A stretch of DNA of 64,000 nt from positions 434,001 through 498,000 of the forward strand of contig CALJHC010000003.1 in the NCBI GenBank assembly GCA_938075415.1. Direction: 5' to 3'. The notes below the pieces were generated by a model that was not told where the DNA came from, ran no database searches, and saw nothing but the letters and a program-made list of their open reading frames with translations. A program made the position numbers and the translations under genes. Positions 18,873-28,052 of this stretch are shown piece by piece; position 1 is the first letter of the stretch, and each line of letters begins with the position of its first letter. The DNA comes from an uncultured Rubripirellula sp. GTDB taxonomy: Bacteria > Planctomycetota > Planctomycetia > Pirellulales > Pirellulaceae.

Positions 18873-19909
18873 ATCCCAGCCTCCGTTAAATCTTCCTCTG
18901 CCGTTTCCTCTATTGGACGAGCCAGCGGCAGACGGATAATGTGCGAAAACGTTCGCATCGATTCCGTCGACAAGGCGTTTGAAAATCCTGCGTCAGCCGC
19001 CGCTGCGCCGCCCTCAGGAGCAATGGTGACCTGAACTTGAATCGCCAATGGCAATTCCTCAAATGCGTCGCTGCTCCACTCCGGTTGCCAAGTAACTCCA
19101 TCCCAGTAAGAGAACAAAATTGAGGTGACTTCAGGTGCGATCACATCCCCGGTCTGGTTCAGCAAGGTCAGGCTGCCTGTATTGGCTGCCTCGACCGTAG
19201 CGGCACGATCAAGAGAGCGACGTACCAAGCCACCTGTCGATGAATTGTCACCCATCTCCAAACCCATCTCCAAAGTTGCGTTAGACAAGTCATCCTGAAC
19301 ACCACCAATCATCTCTGGCATCTGCACAAAGTAAGCAATGGTCTTGATATCACTGGGAATATCATCAATGTCGTTTGTGTTCTGATCCAATAACGCGACA
19401 TATTCCTCCAGACGCGGTAGACGACTGACATCAATTTGTATCTGTCCCTGATTGCCAATCAACCCCGGCGTTGTAAGCACAGAAACACCGCTGGAAAGGT
19501 CAACCTCGCTCAGGAAATCATCCCCGAGATCGAGAGGATCGATTGAAGAATCGATACCAGCAGCGGAAAGATCTTCGTCTGACGCGTTGGCACCCTGATC
19601 GGATTCACCGCCCCCAATTGATGAAAACAACGCTTCGAGAGGCGCGGTGTCCGCTGGGTTTGTGTGAAGCGTTGAACGTAGATCATCTTCGATCATTTGG
19701 ACAATGGACGCCGCTAATTGGGTTTGGCGAATATCCATATCTCGAACATTCATGTCTCGCATGTAAAACTGAAGAGCTTGCCCAATTAAAACCATCAAAA
19801 CAACCGACATCGACAATGCAAGAACAAGCTCCAGCAAGGTAAAACCCGAACGTCTGAATGATGAAGGACGATCAGCAATCAATGTAAAGTTACGAAACCC
19901 TGAAATCAC
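18869..19909 (-). CDS. gspJ: GspJ-like minor pseudopilin
   Basis: 346 residues. A long, basic leader (about 20 residues) ends in RSGFTLLELVLALSMSVVL, a prepilin peptidase site with Glu at +5. The remainder has the GspJ layout: a long helix (ITDMNVRDMDIRQTQLAASIVQMIEDDLRST region), then a polar beta domain, and a late block SILFSYWDGVTWQPEWSSDAFEELPLAIQVQVTI that is characteristic of GspJ. An acidic insertion in the middle (about 85-140) makes it longer than typical (~200). It overlaps gspI upstream and gspK downstream by 4 bp each. Confidence 0.82.
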   Translation of the reverse strand: MISGFRNFTLIADRPSSFRRSGFTLLELVLALSMSVVLMVLIGQALQFYMRDMNVRDMDIRQTQLAASIVQMIEDDLRSTLHTNPADTAPLEALFSSIGGGESDQGANASDEDLSAAGIDSSIDPLDLGDDFLSEVDLSSGVSVLTTPGLIGNQGQIQIDVSRLPRLEEYVALLDQNTNDIDDIPSDIKTIAYFVQMPEMIGGVQDDLSNATLEMGLEMGDNSSTGGLVRRSLDRAATVEAANTGSLTLLNQTGDVIAPEVTSILFSYWDGVTWQPEWSSDAFEELPLAIQVQVTIAPEGGAAAADAGFSNALSTESMRTFSHIIRLPLARPIEETAEEDLTEAGI

Positions 19910-20391
19910 GCATCACCTCCTTGCAGCGCAGCCTGCTCTTCAAGCAAGGCCTCTTGTTCAGCCTCCGCTTCCTCGAGACCAAGCAGGGGATCAATTACCC
20001 AACGCGTGATCGAGTACCTTGTTCTGGCTTCACCTAGATCAGCGTCCATTGATTCAACTGAAATTTCAATCGACAACAAGCCATCCAGAGGAGCGGGAAG
20101 AACCTCAATGCTGTATTGAAAAGCTGAGTTAGATTGTGAATCAAATGGAATTTCGAAGGCTGCGTCTGCAACCCCCTGTGGAGAGATGCCCATCTGCGTG
20201 TCCAACAACACCTCGGCAAGTTTGGTTTGACATAAGACTCGAGCCGCGGCCAAGTCACGTGACTCCCTCGCAGCAATCATCCCAGTGTCAACAATGCGAC
20301 TGAGGATCGCGAGCGAACCTCCTAGGATCGCCAAGGCGAGCAAGATCTCAAGCAGCGAAAAACCGTCTCGACGTTTTCGATGTGTCTTCAC
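19906..20391 (-). CDS. gspI: GspI-like minor pseudopilin
   Basis: 161 residues. The leader ends at RRDGFSLLEILLALAILGGSLA, a prepilin cleavage site with Glu at +5. ARESRDLAAARVLCQTKLAEVL is the conserved GspI helix (usually A..A..LA..KM.E). The C-terminus carries an unusual Glu/Ala-rich tail (LEEAEAEQEALLEEQAALQ). It would form the tip complex with GspJ and GspK. It overlaps gspH and gspJ by 4 bp on each side, indicating tight translational coupling. Confidence 0.8.
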   Translation of the reverse strand: MKTHRKRRDGFSLLEILLALAILGGSLAILSRIVDTGMIAARESRDLAAARVLCQTKLAEVLLDTQMGISPQGVADAAFEIPFDSQSNSAFQYSIEVLPAPLDGLLSIEISVESMDADLGEARTRYSITRWVIDPLLGLEEAEAEQEALLEEQAALQGGDA

Positions 20392-20993
20392 AGCGGCAAA
20401 ACCTCACTGATCGTGACATCACCCGTGATACCTCGAAGACTTACCACCACTCGGCCTAGTTGCGGGTTGTACAAGGTCACAATGGCCGTACTCGTTGTTC
20501 CATCTGGGTAAAAAAGGATGGGGCGGCTCCAACCCTGGGACTGATTCGCCTCGTTTAATTGCTCGACTTCCATCGATCGGGCTGCAGAAACAACACCCAC
20601 TTGTTCCACCAAAATATCTTCTGGCAGCTCAATTAATTCTTCAGCCTCGGAGTCTTGCTCAATGACGGAAACCACCCCCTGAGTCGCACCGGTTAACAAA
20701 CCTGACTGAGAACCAGTCTGGTCGATCGCTTCGGTGGCATCACCCGCCGAATAGAAGGGCTTCGCTCGCAAATTTGAACCCTCAACCATTCCTTCAAGCA
20801 TTAAAACCCGACCTTGCCGCATCGCATCAATTCGCAGACGAGTCATTTCAACTCTAAGAAGGTCCCCCGCTCGAACTAATCGACGATCACTCGCGAGTAA
20901 CCCGACCTGTGGGATAGCAACAGCCGTCAACGCAGCGAGCACCGCAAGCGTTAGCAATAATTCAAGCAGGGTGAAGGCGAAGCGTTTTGGCAC
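20388..20993 (-). CDS. gspH: GspH-like minor pseudopilin
   Basis: 201 residues. MPKRFAFTLLELLLTLAVLAAL is a class III prepilin leader; the residue before the Phe is Ala rather than Gly, which is tolerated but unusual. Glu +5 is present. The helix continues with VGLLASDRRLVRAGDLLRVEMTRLRIDAMRQGR, the GspH pattern, and the C-terminus has PILFYPDGTTSTAIVTL, the GspH/FimT beta block. It is separated from gspG by 450 bp but is coupled by a 4-bp overlap to gspI. Confidence 0.8.
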   Translation of the reverse strand: MPKRFAFTLLELLLTLAVLAALTAVAIPQVGLLASDRRLVRAGDLLRVEMTRLRIDAMRQGRVLMLEGMVEGSNLRAKPFYSAGDATEAIDQTGSQSGLLTGATQGVVSVIEQDSEAEELIELPEDILVEQVGVVSAARSMEVEQLNEANQSQGWSRPILFYPDGTTSTAIVTLYNPQLGRVVVSLRGITGDVTISEVLPL

Positions 20994-21443
20994 AGCGCGT
21001 GATACCCCAAAAAGAATGAAAGAAGCTCGGCCAAATCAACCACCGTTTTTGCATCGAGGCGACGATTTGACATCGTGATTTGAAATTTGATCCCCTCGAG
21101 CTATCGCACTGGGCGATGCCGGTGCATTGGTAAGGCAAACAGGACCCGTGAAACACCCAAGTGTCCGGCCATACTGCTTCAAGGAGAAGTTGACTGGACG
21201 AAATCTGACGCTTTGGGATCTAGTAACGCAAAACCAGAAAAATGAACAATGTCGCCGAACTTCGGCTGGAAGACTCAGGACGCCCTTTTTGTTGCTGCAT
21301 CCCTCTCAACGTATCGATGAGAGAAACTGGGGTCCTTTCACATCCAACTGAAGCATGTGAATCCGCACGAAGAACGGGTTTGTCTGGTACTGAAATACCG
21401 AACAAACATTCTTCTGTGACGGTTGGATTCAACTAACTCAGAA
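20994..21443. other. 450-bp gap between gspG and gspH
   Basis: No gene is visible in this gap, although the genes on both sides run in the same direction and belong to one system. It contains an imperfect long hairpin next to the gspG stop (see 21369-21414). No second pseudopilin fragment was seen in any frame. Confidence 0.5.
21369..21414 (-). terminator. imperfect long hairpin after gspG
   Basis: Arms starting GAAGAA and ending TTCTTC, with further pairing blocks TTTGT/ACAAA and GGTA/TACC, form an interrupted stem of about 15 pairs, 30 bases after the gspG stop. No U-tract follows on the minus strand. It is more likely an mRNA 3'-end stabiliser or partial attenuator than a full terminator. 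Confidence 0.35.
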
Positions 21444-21881
21444 TCAAGAACTCTCTAAAAGCACGTCGTCTTCCGTATTCACCTGTCCATCAATGCCGGC
21501 ACTTCGAAGCTCGTATGTGTTACCTTCCACCGAATAAGTCAGCGGATTTTCCCAAGCATCGGTCGGAATTTCCGTGATGATCGGGGCAACCCACTTCGCC
21601 TTACCCGATGCGTCACTGGGTCCATCTCGCAATGCCTCAAGCGTCTCAGGCAATTTATTCATTCGCACCTGATAAAGATCGATACTTTGCTTCAGGGAGT
21701 TCAATTGAACTTTCGTCGCATTTGCCTTCGCTTCTTGACCCGCACCGAGGAAGTTTGGCAGAGCAATCCCTCCGATCACCACGAGAATCGCCAAAACCAG
21801 CAGTAATTCGAGTAGGGTGAAACCGCTTTTGGGCCGGGTGATCGCTCGTTGATTCCGCTTTCGAAGTGATCGCATGTTCAT
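21444..21881 (-). CDS. gspG: major pseudopilin GspG
   Basis: 145 residues. The leader (MNMRSLRKRN... basic) ends in KSGFTLLELLLVLAILVVIGG, the prepilin peptidase site with Glu at +5. ALPNFLGAGQEAKANATKVQL continues the helix, and IPTDAWENPLTYSVEGNTYELRSAGIDGQVNTEDDV is the GspG C-terminal loop with the Asp-rich calcium site. Length is typical (~140). It is the first gene of the minus-strand pseudopilin series and the main subunit of the pseudopilus. Start could also be the second Met at 21875. No gspD, E or F gene is in the window. Confidence 0.9.
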   Translation of the reverse strand: MNMRSLRKRNQRAITRPKSGFTLLELLLVLAILVVIGGIALPNFLGAGQEAKANATKVQLNSLKQSIDLYQVRMNKLPETLEALRDGPSDASGKAKWVAPIITEIPTDAWENPLTYSVEGNTYELRSAGIDGQVNTEDDVLLESS

Positions 21882-22400
21882 GTCGTGATTGCTGGTTCGT
21901 TAAAAGAAGTTGTTGACGTTGGAGTTTACTTGGTTTATCCAAAATGATACGCAAACCGTCCAGTCCCCCCCTTTCAGAGGTGGATGATAGTCTGACTTAC
22001 CGGCTATTTCATAATAACCAACGATTTGATCGAAGGTTCCGTTCGTCGCTAGACGAAATTCGTCAAGGATGCATAAGTATTCGTTGGTCTCAACGCCAGC
22101 CCGAACGTCGTCAGACCCTAATTCTGAATCGACCAGAGGAATGAGCGAGCGGGCGACTTACTGAGCAGATACTACACTCGTCATGCGAATTACCCCTATG
22201 TTTTCGGTAGAAAACGTAAGTTTCTGATTCGAAGCTAGGGCAAAAGTCCGAAGATTCTCGTGAGACGATGGGGAAATCTGCTGCGTGCAAAGTAGAATGT
22301 TAAACTGGTGTAAATAATAGACTGTGGTGCTTCTGGCAATCTAGTGCTGGCTTAACCCACTCTTTTCAACCATCCGCCTCCTCGACCGCACTGAAAAACT
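21882..22400. other. divergent intergenic region
   Basis: About 520 bp between gspG (minus) and the BRCT-like coiled-coil gene (plus). It must hold both promoters. A TAAATAAT block near 22310-22317 might be a -10 element for the plus gene, without a good -35. No ORF or repeat stands out. Confidence 0.35.
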
Positions 22401-23882
22401 ATGGTGGCTCGCGACGATTCCGTCATTCGTGGCAGCTTAATTGCCTGTCTCATCTTCTTGGTGCTCTCACTTGCGCTGAACTTCTTTCTTTGGCGTAACG
22501 GGAACCAGGCCAGTCTTGATGCGACTGCCGCTGCTGACCGTCTCTCCAACGTCCAGGAAGCTGTATCTGAAAAGGACAATCAACTGCGTCGACTCAAGGC
22601 GATGCTTGCGGTTGGCAGTTTCACGCAGGCTGAAATTGACGAGATGAAGCAGAGCAGCACTGATGATCCCGAAATGAAAGCGATTGAGGATCAGTTTGCA
22701 AAGGACATGTCCTATTTCGGAGCAGAGGTTGAGCCCCTGAATCGCAATTATCCCGCCTTGCCAGATTATCTCGTGACTGCGATTCGCTCTCGCAACGAGC
22801 AATACGGAATGGCTCGGGACGAAGCGACCAAGATTAAAACTGATGCGGACGCCGACATTGAGAATGCTCGTAACCAGCAACAACTTGCTGAGCAGCAAAG
22901 GGCCGATGCCAACAAGAAAGTTGCAACGCTCAGTCAGCAGTTCGACGAAGATCGAGCTCGCATGAATGTTGACAACGAAAACAACCGCGACAAGCTCACC
23001 AAGACTTCTCAAGAGTTCGATACGTTTCGTCAAACCTCTCGGAATGAATCGAACCAGTTGACCCAGAAAAATCAGCAGATGCAGGGAACAATTGACACGC
23101 AAAAGCTGCAACTGAATCAGCTTCGTGCTGATAAGTTTGAAACAACACAAGGTGAGATCCGCTACGTCGTTGCTGGTGGGAACGTTGTGACGGTCAACCT
23201 GGGTTCAGCGGACGCTCTGCGTCCTGGAGTTACCTTTGGGGTGATTGCTGGGGACGAAACTCGACTTCAAGATGCGAAGGTCAAAGCAACCATCCAAATC
23301 AGCCAAGTACAGGGTCCTCATCTAGCACAAGGTCGCGTCGTTGCTCGTCCTGACATCTCCAGTCCAATCATTCCGGGTGACAAAATCTTCTCACCATTCT
23401 GGGCACCAGGACGCGTGGTTAGGATTGCGATTGCGGGTGATATTGACATTGATGGTGACGGTCGTAATGACAACAACGCAATCAAAGGTCAGATCTTAGC
23501 AGCGGGTGCAGAAGTCGCCGCAGAAATCTCGTCCACTGGCGCAATCTCTGGTCAGCTGGATCCAACCATCAGGTTCTTAGTGGTCGGCGAAGATCCAACC
23601 GTTGGTGATTCAGATCGCAACGCTCAAATTATTGCAACCATGGGCAATGTGAAAACTCGAGCCGCCGAACTCGGTCTGTCGGTCATCCCTGCTTGGAAGC
23701 TTGAGGCCTATCTCAAGACCATTGATGACACCGTGACCACTCCCCTCGGGTCCGCCGTTCGCGCCTCAGACTTCCCACCGGAGACCATGATCGATTCACG
23801 GCGACTTCCCAATGACCGATCACCGCTTTACGACATCCAGACGGAAGGGATGCAGCAGGGGAATCGCGTCCTAGAGCCTTAG
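22401..23882 (+). CDS. membrane-anchored coiled-coil protein with C-terminal BRCT-like domain
   Basis: 493 residues. One membrane helix (about 11-30), coiled-coil stretches (about 36-70 and 130-245), then a beta domain (about 250-335) with VVTVNLGSADALRPGVTFGVI, a pattern like the small 'NlGs.dGv..G..f.V' barrels of envelope proteins. Residues about 337-442 resemble BRCT: a first strand (RIAIAGDIDI), a helix with AAGAEVAAEISS (like the usual GG-K-V), IRFLVVGEDPT (like tdYLVvGe.p), a helix KTRAAELGLSVIP and a last helix WKLEAYLKT. The topology predicts an outside or periplasmic location, strange for BRCT. It stands alone, divergent from gspG and ended by a strong terminator. I rate the BRCT resemblance as likely, not proven. 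Confidence 0.75.
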   Translation: MVARDDSVIRGSLIACLIFLVLSLALNFFLWRNGNQASLDATAAADRLSNVQEAVSEKDNQLRRLKAMLAVGSFTQAEIDEMKQSSTDDPEMKAIEDQFAKDMSYFGAEVEPLNRNYPALPDYLVTAIRSRNEQYGMARDEATKIKTDADADIENARNQQQLAEQQRADANKKVATLSQQFDEDRARMNVDNENNRDKLTKTSQEFDTFRQTSRNESNQLTQKNQQMQGTIDTQKLQLNQLRADKFETTQGEIRYVVAGGNVVTVNLGSADALRPGVTFGVIAGDETRLQDAKVKATIQISQVQGPHLAQGRVVARPDISSPIIPGDKIFSPFWAPGRVVRIAIAGDIDIDGDGRNDNNAIKGQILAAGAEVAAEISSTGAISGQLDPTIRFLVVGEDPTVGDSDRNAQIIATMGNVKTRAAELGLSVIPAWKLEAYLKTIDDTVTTPLGSAVRASDFPPETMIDSRRLPNDRSPLYDIQTEGMQQGNRVLEP

Positions 23883-24394
23883 GCTACTGTAGAGTTCATC
23901 ATTGCAAAACTGATCAAAGCCTCCGATGTGCAATCTGTCGGAGGCTTTTTTTTCGCAGGTTTTCGTGTTTGAAAACATCGAGTCATTTTAGAAAATGATC
24001 CTCGATCAATTCACCGCAAAACATGAAGCGATGGATTTTAGAAAAAGGCATGGATCAGGCACAAAGGCCTTCGGAAGACAGATAGCCAATGTTACGCAGA
24101 CACCCTGCACCTCGCTGGCATTTCTGTAATTGATGAAAAGATCTTCGTTGAGTGCCCTCCAGACGTGTAAATCCTTGCGGTAAGACCTGCGCAAATCTAT
24201 AACCATTGGTCACCAACAATCGGTTTCTATTTCAATGGTTCATCGTGCGTCAAAATCTCGTTAAACTCATTACGGGCCCCTGAACCGACGCGGCGTTCTC
24301 GACCGTCCTCTGGGTTCAGCCAATACCGGCAGGCAACCATTGGCTGTCATCTTCTTCAACGATCATCATTTCCTCCAACAATCGATGCGACGTT
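23883..24394. other. intergenic region after terminator
   Basis: After the terminator at 23918-23953 there are about 440 bp with no convincing gene up to the sugar-binding lipoprotein. The promoter for the transporter operon should be in this stretch, but I could not pick a confident hexamer pair. Confidence 0.4.
23918..23953 (+). terminator. Rho-independent terminator
   Basis: AGCCTCCGA (23918-23926) pairs with TCGGAGGCT (23938-23946) as a perfect 9-bp GC-rich stem, followed by an unbroken run of T to 23953. It lies 36 bases after the stop of the coiled-coil gene and closes that single-gene unit. Confidence 0.92.
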
Positions 24395-25441
24395 ATGAAA
24401 ACAAGAGCAACCATTGTCCTCTCGGCATCATTGATTTTCTCCTGCTTGGGATGTCGCCCCTCATCCGAAACGTCAACATCAGGTGGTTCACAAGGGGCAT
24501 CCGCAGAACGGCCGAAGGTCGCCTACGTCACCAATGGAGTGGCCTCTTTCTGGGTAATCGCTGAATCGGGTGTGACTCAGGGTGGTGAAGACTTTGACGC
24601 TGAGACACAAGTTCTGATGCCCGCTGAAGGCATCAGCGATCAAAAGCGGATGATCGAAGACTTGATTACCAAAGGCATCGATGGAATTGCGGTCAGCCCC
24701 ATCGACCCGGTCAATCAAACCGAACTTCTCAACGAAGCCGCGAAGTACACCAAGCTGATCACTCATGACAGCGATGCACCAGATTCCGATCGAATTTGCT
24801 ACATCGGGATGGACAACTACCTCGCCGGGCGAATGTGTGGTGAACTTGTGAAAGAGGCCATGCCGGAAGGTGGCAAACTTGCAATCTTCATCGGTCGACT
24901 GGAGCAGGACAATGCAAAGCGTCGGCGTCAGGGAGTCATCGACGCCATCCTTGATCGCACAGAAGACCCGAGCCGATTTGATCCCCCGGACGCGGAAATC
25001 AAGGAAGGTAATTGGCATATCGTAGGAACCTACACCGATCAATTTGATCGTGCTCAAGGCAAAGCAAATGCTGAAGATGCACTTTCTCGACATCCGGACC
25101 TTGGTGGCATGGTCGGCCTCTTCGCCTACAACCCTCCGTTAATGCTTGAAGCTCTCAAGCAAGCGGACAAACTTGGCCAGGTGAAGGTCCTTGCATTTGA
25201 CGAAGCTGACGAAACTCTTCAAGGAATTATCGACGGAAATGTTCACGGAACGGTCGTTCAGAACCCATATGAATATGGTCGGCAGTCAGTCCGAGTTTTG
25301 GCCGGCCTTTCACGCGGCGAGTCATTAAGCGATCTGGGCATCCCGGAATCTGGTTTTCTCAACATTGAAGCGACTCAAGTCCGCAGCGACAATGTCGCGG
25401 AATTCTGGGCGAACCTTAAAAAGAATCTCGGAGAAGAATAA
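24395..25441 (+). CDS. RbsB-like sugar ABC substrate-binding lipoprotein
   Basis: 348 residues. Lipoprotein signal (MKTRATIVLSASLIFSCLGC; lipobox CLGC, Cys20), then the periplasmic-binding-protein-1 fold: PKVAYVTNGVASFWVIAESG, DQKRMIEDLITKGIDGIAVSPIDP, THDSDAPDSDRICYIGMDN, LGGMVGLFAYNPP and VLAFDEADETLQGIIDG. These are ribose/galactose/allose-type blocks. It is the first gene of a three-gene importer with the ATPase (25450) and permease (27009) following on the same strand. The sugar is unknown; ribose-like pentoses, allose or inositol are possible. Confidence 0.88.
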   Translation: MKTRATIVLSASLIFSCLGCRPSSETSTSGGSQGASAERPKVAYVTNGVASFWVIAESGVTQGGEDFDAETQVLMPAEGISDQKRMIEDLITKGIDGIAVSPIDPVNQTELLNEAAKYTKLITHDSDAPDSDRICYIGMDNYLAGRMCGELVKEAMPEGGKLAIFIGRLEQDNAKRRRQGVIDAILDRTEDPSRFDPPDAEIKEGNWHIVGTYTDQFDRAQGKANAEDALSRHPDLGGMVGLFAYNPPLMLEALKQADKLGQVKVLAFDEADETLQGIIDGNVHGTVVQNPYEYGRQSVRVLAGLSRGESLSDLGIPESGFLNIEATQVRSDNVAEFWANLKKNLGEE

Positions 25442-25449
25442 GTCAGGTG

Positions 25450-26982
25450 ATGACAGATTCCCAACCCCCTTTGATCGAAGCACGTGGCCTGACCAAACGG
25501 TTCGCCGGCGTTACGGCGTTAAACCAGGTTTCTCTCGCTGTCGATCAAGGAGAGGTTCACGCCGTTATCGGAGAGAACGGGGCCGGCAAGAGCACGCTGA
25601 TGAAGATTCTTGCTGGAGTGCAACCTCAAGATGAAGGAGCAATCTTGATCAATGGAGAGGTTGTCTCTTTGAACTCGGTGGAAAGGGCGATGGGGCATGG
25701 CATTGCCTTAATCCATCAGGAATTGAATTTAGCCGACAACTTGGATGTTGGCTCGAATATCTTCCTTGGACGTGAGCCAACTCGACTAGGCCTGATTGAT
25801 TCACGCCAAATCGAAGCCGAGTCGGAAAAGTTCTTAGAAATGGTTGGTTTGGACATCAGCCCCAAAACACTCGTGGGAACGCTGACCATTGGCGTTCAGC
25901 AAATGATTGAAATCGCGAAGGCACTTTCTGTGAACGCGAGAGTTTTGATCATGGACGAACCAACCAGCAGCCTCTCGCAATTGGAGACCGAAGAACTCTT
26001 TCGCGTGATTGAAAGTCTCAAATCACAGGGCGTGACGATCATTTACATCTCGCACCGCTTATTCGAAATCGAAACAATTGCCGATCGAGTCACCGTACTT
26101 CGAGATGGCGAAAATGCGGGCCAACTCACTCGTGATCAAATCAGTCACGAAGCGATGGTCGAGATGATGGTTGGTCGTGACATTTCTCAATTCTATGCTC
26201 GTGAGAACCATCAAATTGGTGAAACAGTCTTATCCATTGACCGGTTAAGAACATTGGCTTGGCCACGACATGAAGTCAACTTAGAAGTGAAAGCTGGTGA
26301 GATGGTTGGCCTCGCGGGACTGGTTGGTGCGGGACGCAGCGAAATGCTTCGAACTGTTTTTGGCATCGACGCGGCTGTGTCTGGAAGCATTTCCGTCAAT
26401 GGACAAAAACTCAAGAATCACTCCTGCGGTGAAGCAATTGAAATGGGTATCGCGATGGTCCCAGAAGATCGCAAACAGGAAGGCCTGATTCTGGACATGG
26501 GCACGAAAGACAACATCAGCCTTCCGGGATTGAGTCAAAATCGTGTTGGTGGAATCTTTGCTAACGCGAGGCAGGAGGCAAGCGACTCTGACTTGATGAT
26601 CAAAGAAATGCGAATCAAAACACCCGGCGACTCCCAACCGGTTCGCTACCTCTCTGGTGGCAATCAGCAAAAAGTGGTGATTGGAAAATGGTTATCGATG
26701 AACCCGACCGTTCTTTTGCTAGATGAGCCAACCCGTGGGGTGGATATTGGAGCAAAGCAGGAAATCTACCGACTGATGGAAGGTTTGGCAGAAAAAGGAG
26801 TAGGGATTCTTTTTGCGTCAAGTGAGATGGAAGAGGTCCTTAGCATGTCCGACCGGGTTATCGTGATGCACGAGGGATGCGTGACGGGGGAACTAACGCG
26901 CGAAGAACTCTCTGAAGAGGCCATCATGCACCTGGCGACAGGCGGAGCAGGAACTCAGGTGAAAACAGCGGCGAAGGGTTAA
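25450..26982 (+). CDS. sugar ABC transporter ATPase, two-domain RbsA-like
   Basis: 510 residues with two fused ATPase domains. The first has Walker A GENGAGKSTLMK and Walker B VLIMDEPTSSLS with the H-loop YISHRLFEIE. The second has a degenerate Walker A (GLVGAGRSEMLR), signature LSGGNQQKVVIGKWL, Walker B VLLLDEPTRGVDIGAKQEIY and FASSEMEEVL. This degenerate second P-loop and layout are normal for RbsA/XylG/MglA. The start may be GTG 25447 or ATG 25450. It lies 8 bp after the binding protein gene, indicating one transcript. Confidence 0.93.
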   Translation: MTDSQPPLIEARGLTKRFAGVTALNQVSLAVDQGEVHAVIGENGAGKSTLMKILAGVQPQDEGAILINGEVVSLNSVERAMGHGIALIHQELNLADNLDVGSNIFLGREPTRLGLIDSRQIEAESEKFLEMVGLDISPKTLVGTLTIGVQQMIEIAKALSVNARVLIMDEPTSSLSQLETEELFRVIESLKSQGVTIIYISHRLFEIETIADRVTVLRDGENAGQLTRDQISHEAMVEMMVGRDISQFYARENHQIGETVLSIDRLRTLAWPRHEVNLEVKAGEMVGLAGLVGAGRSEMLRTVFGIDAAVSGSISVNGQKLKNHSCGEAIEMGIAMVPEDRKQEGLILDMGTKDNISLPGLSQNRVGGIFANARQEASDSDLMIKEMRIKTPGDSQPVRYLSGGNQQKVVIGKWLSMNPTVLLLDEPTRGVDIGAKQEIYRLMEGLAEKGVGILFASSEMEEVLSMSDRVIVMHEGCVTGELTREELSEEAIMHLATGGAGTQVKTAAKG

Positions 26983-27008
26983 CGCTCGCAAATCAGATCT
27001 TGGAAAAC

Positions 27009-28052
27009 ATGGTTACGTTGACACTTGGAACGCAACCAACGCTGCGTCGCAGGAAAAAGCAAATGAAAAAAGCACTTGGTATCCTTGGACTGTTGATCTT
27101 CATCTGCGTGGCAACCGCCATCATGAGTGATCGATTCTTAACTGAGTACAACGTAGAAAACCTCATCCGAAGAAGCGCGCTCTTTGGAATCCTGTCGATT
27201 GGTGCCGCGTTCGTGATCATCACTGCAGGCATTGACCTTTCAATTGGATCAGTGGTTTGCCTTGTTGGATGCATCCTGCCTTGGATGCTAATTGAATGCG
27301 AGTTCTCAGTCCCTATTGCTCTATTATCGATCACGGGGATTTCGCTTGGCATTGGCCTTACCCATGGAATCCTGATTACAAAAGTCAAATTACAACCGTT
27401 TGTGGTCACACTCTGTGGGCTACTTTTTTACCGTGGACTGACACGTGGAATTGTTCAGGATCAAACGCAGGGATTCCGCGGCGGATTTTCCGAACTTCGC
27501 GAACTCTCTCAGGGTCAGTTATCACTTCCATACACGGACTTTGGCATTCCAAATCCTTGTCTCATACTTATCGCTGTAGCGATACTTGCCATTATTCTTC
27601 TGAACTACACGGTCTATGGCCGATACATGCTCGCTCTGGGGCGAAATGAAACGGCAACTCGATACAGCGGCATCAACACTGACAAAATCACCATTTTAGC
27701 CTACGTGATTTGTGGCTTACTGAGCGGGCTGGGGGGAATGCTATTCGTCTTGGACGTCGGTAGCGCCCAACCGGTTGACTTCGGAAACTTCTATGAACTC
27801 TACGCGATTGCCGGCGCGGTCCTTGGCGGATGCAGCCTCCGAGGAGGCGAGGGTACCATCATCGGGGTCATCATCGGAGCCGCAGTCATGCAGGTGCTGA
27901 AGAACACCATCACGTTGGTTGATGCAATTCCCACCAACATTGAATACGCGGTGATTGGGGCGGTAATCTTGGGTGGCGTGATAACGGATGAACTCGTCAA
28001 ACGGCTTGCCTCACGTCGCAGAGCAAACTTGCAGGCAAAACAGACCGACTGA
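27009..28052 (+). CDS. sugar ABC transporter permease, RbsC-like
   Basis: 347 residues with about 8-10 membrane helices. IITAGIDLSIGSVVCLVGC is the RbsC/XylH hallmark. VKLQPFVVTLCGLLFYRGLTRGI and GRNETATRYSGINTDKITILAYVICG are the cytoplasmic-loop blocks. The start at ATG 27009 has GGAA just upstream; TTG at 27000 is possible. It completes the importer. Confidence 0.92.
   Translation: MVTLTLGTQPTLRRRKKQMKKALGILGLLIFICVATAIMSDRFLTEYNVENLIRRSALFGILSIGAAFVIITAGIDLSIGSVVCLVGCILPWMLIECEFSVPIALLSITGISLGIGLTHGILITKVKLQPFVVTLCGLLFYRGLTRGIVQDQTQGFRGGFSELRELSQGQLSLPYTDFGIPNPCLILIAVAILAIILLNYTVYGRYMLALGRNETATRYSGINTDKITILAYVICGLLSGLGGMLFVLDVGSAQPVDFGNFYELYAIAGAVLGGCSLRGGEGTIIGVIIGAAVMQVLKNTITLVDAIPTNIEYAVIGAVILGGVITDELVKRLASRRRANLQAKQTD

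Noticed and set aside
24006-24206. 66-codon minus-strand frame
   Set aside because: Short, no ribosome site, no family and located in a likely promoter region.
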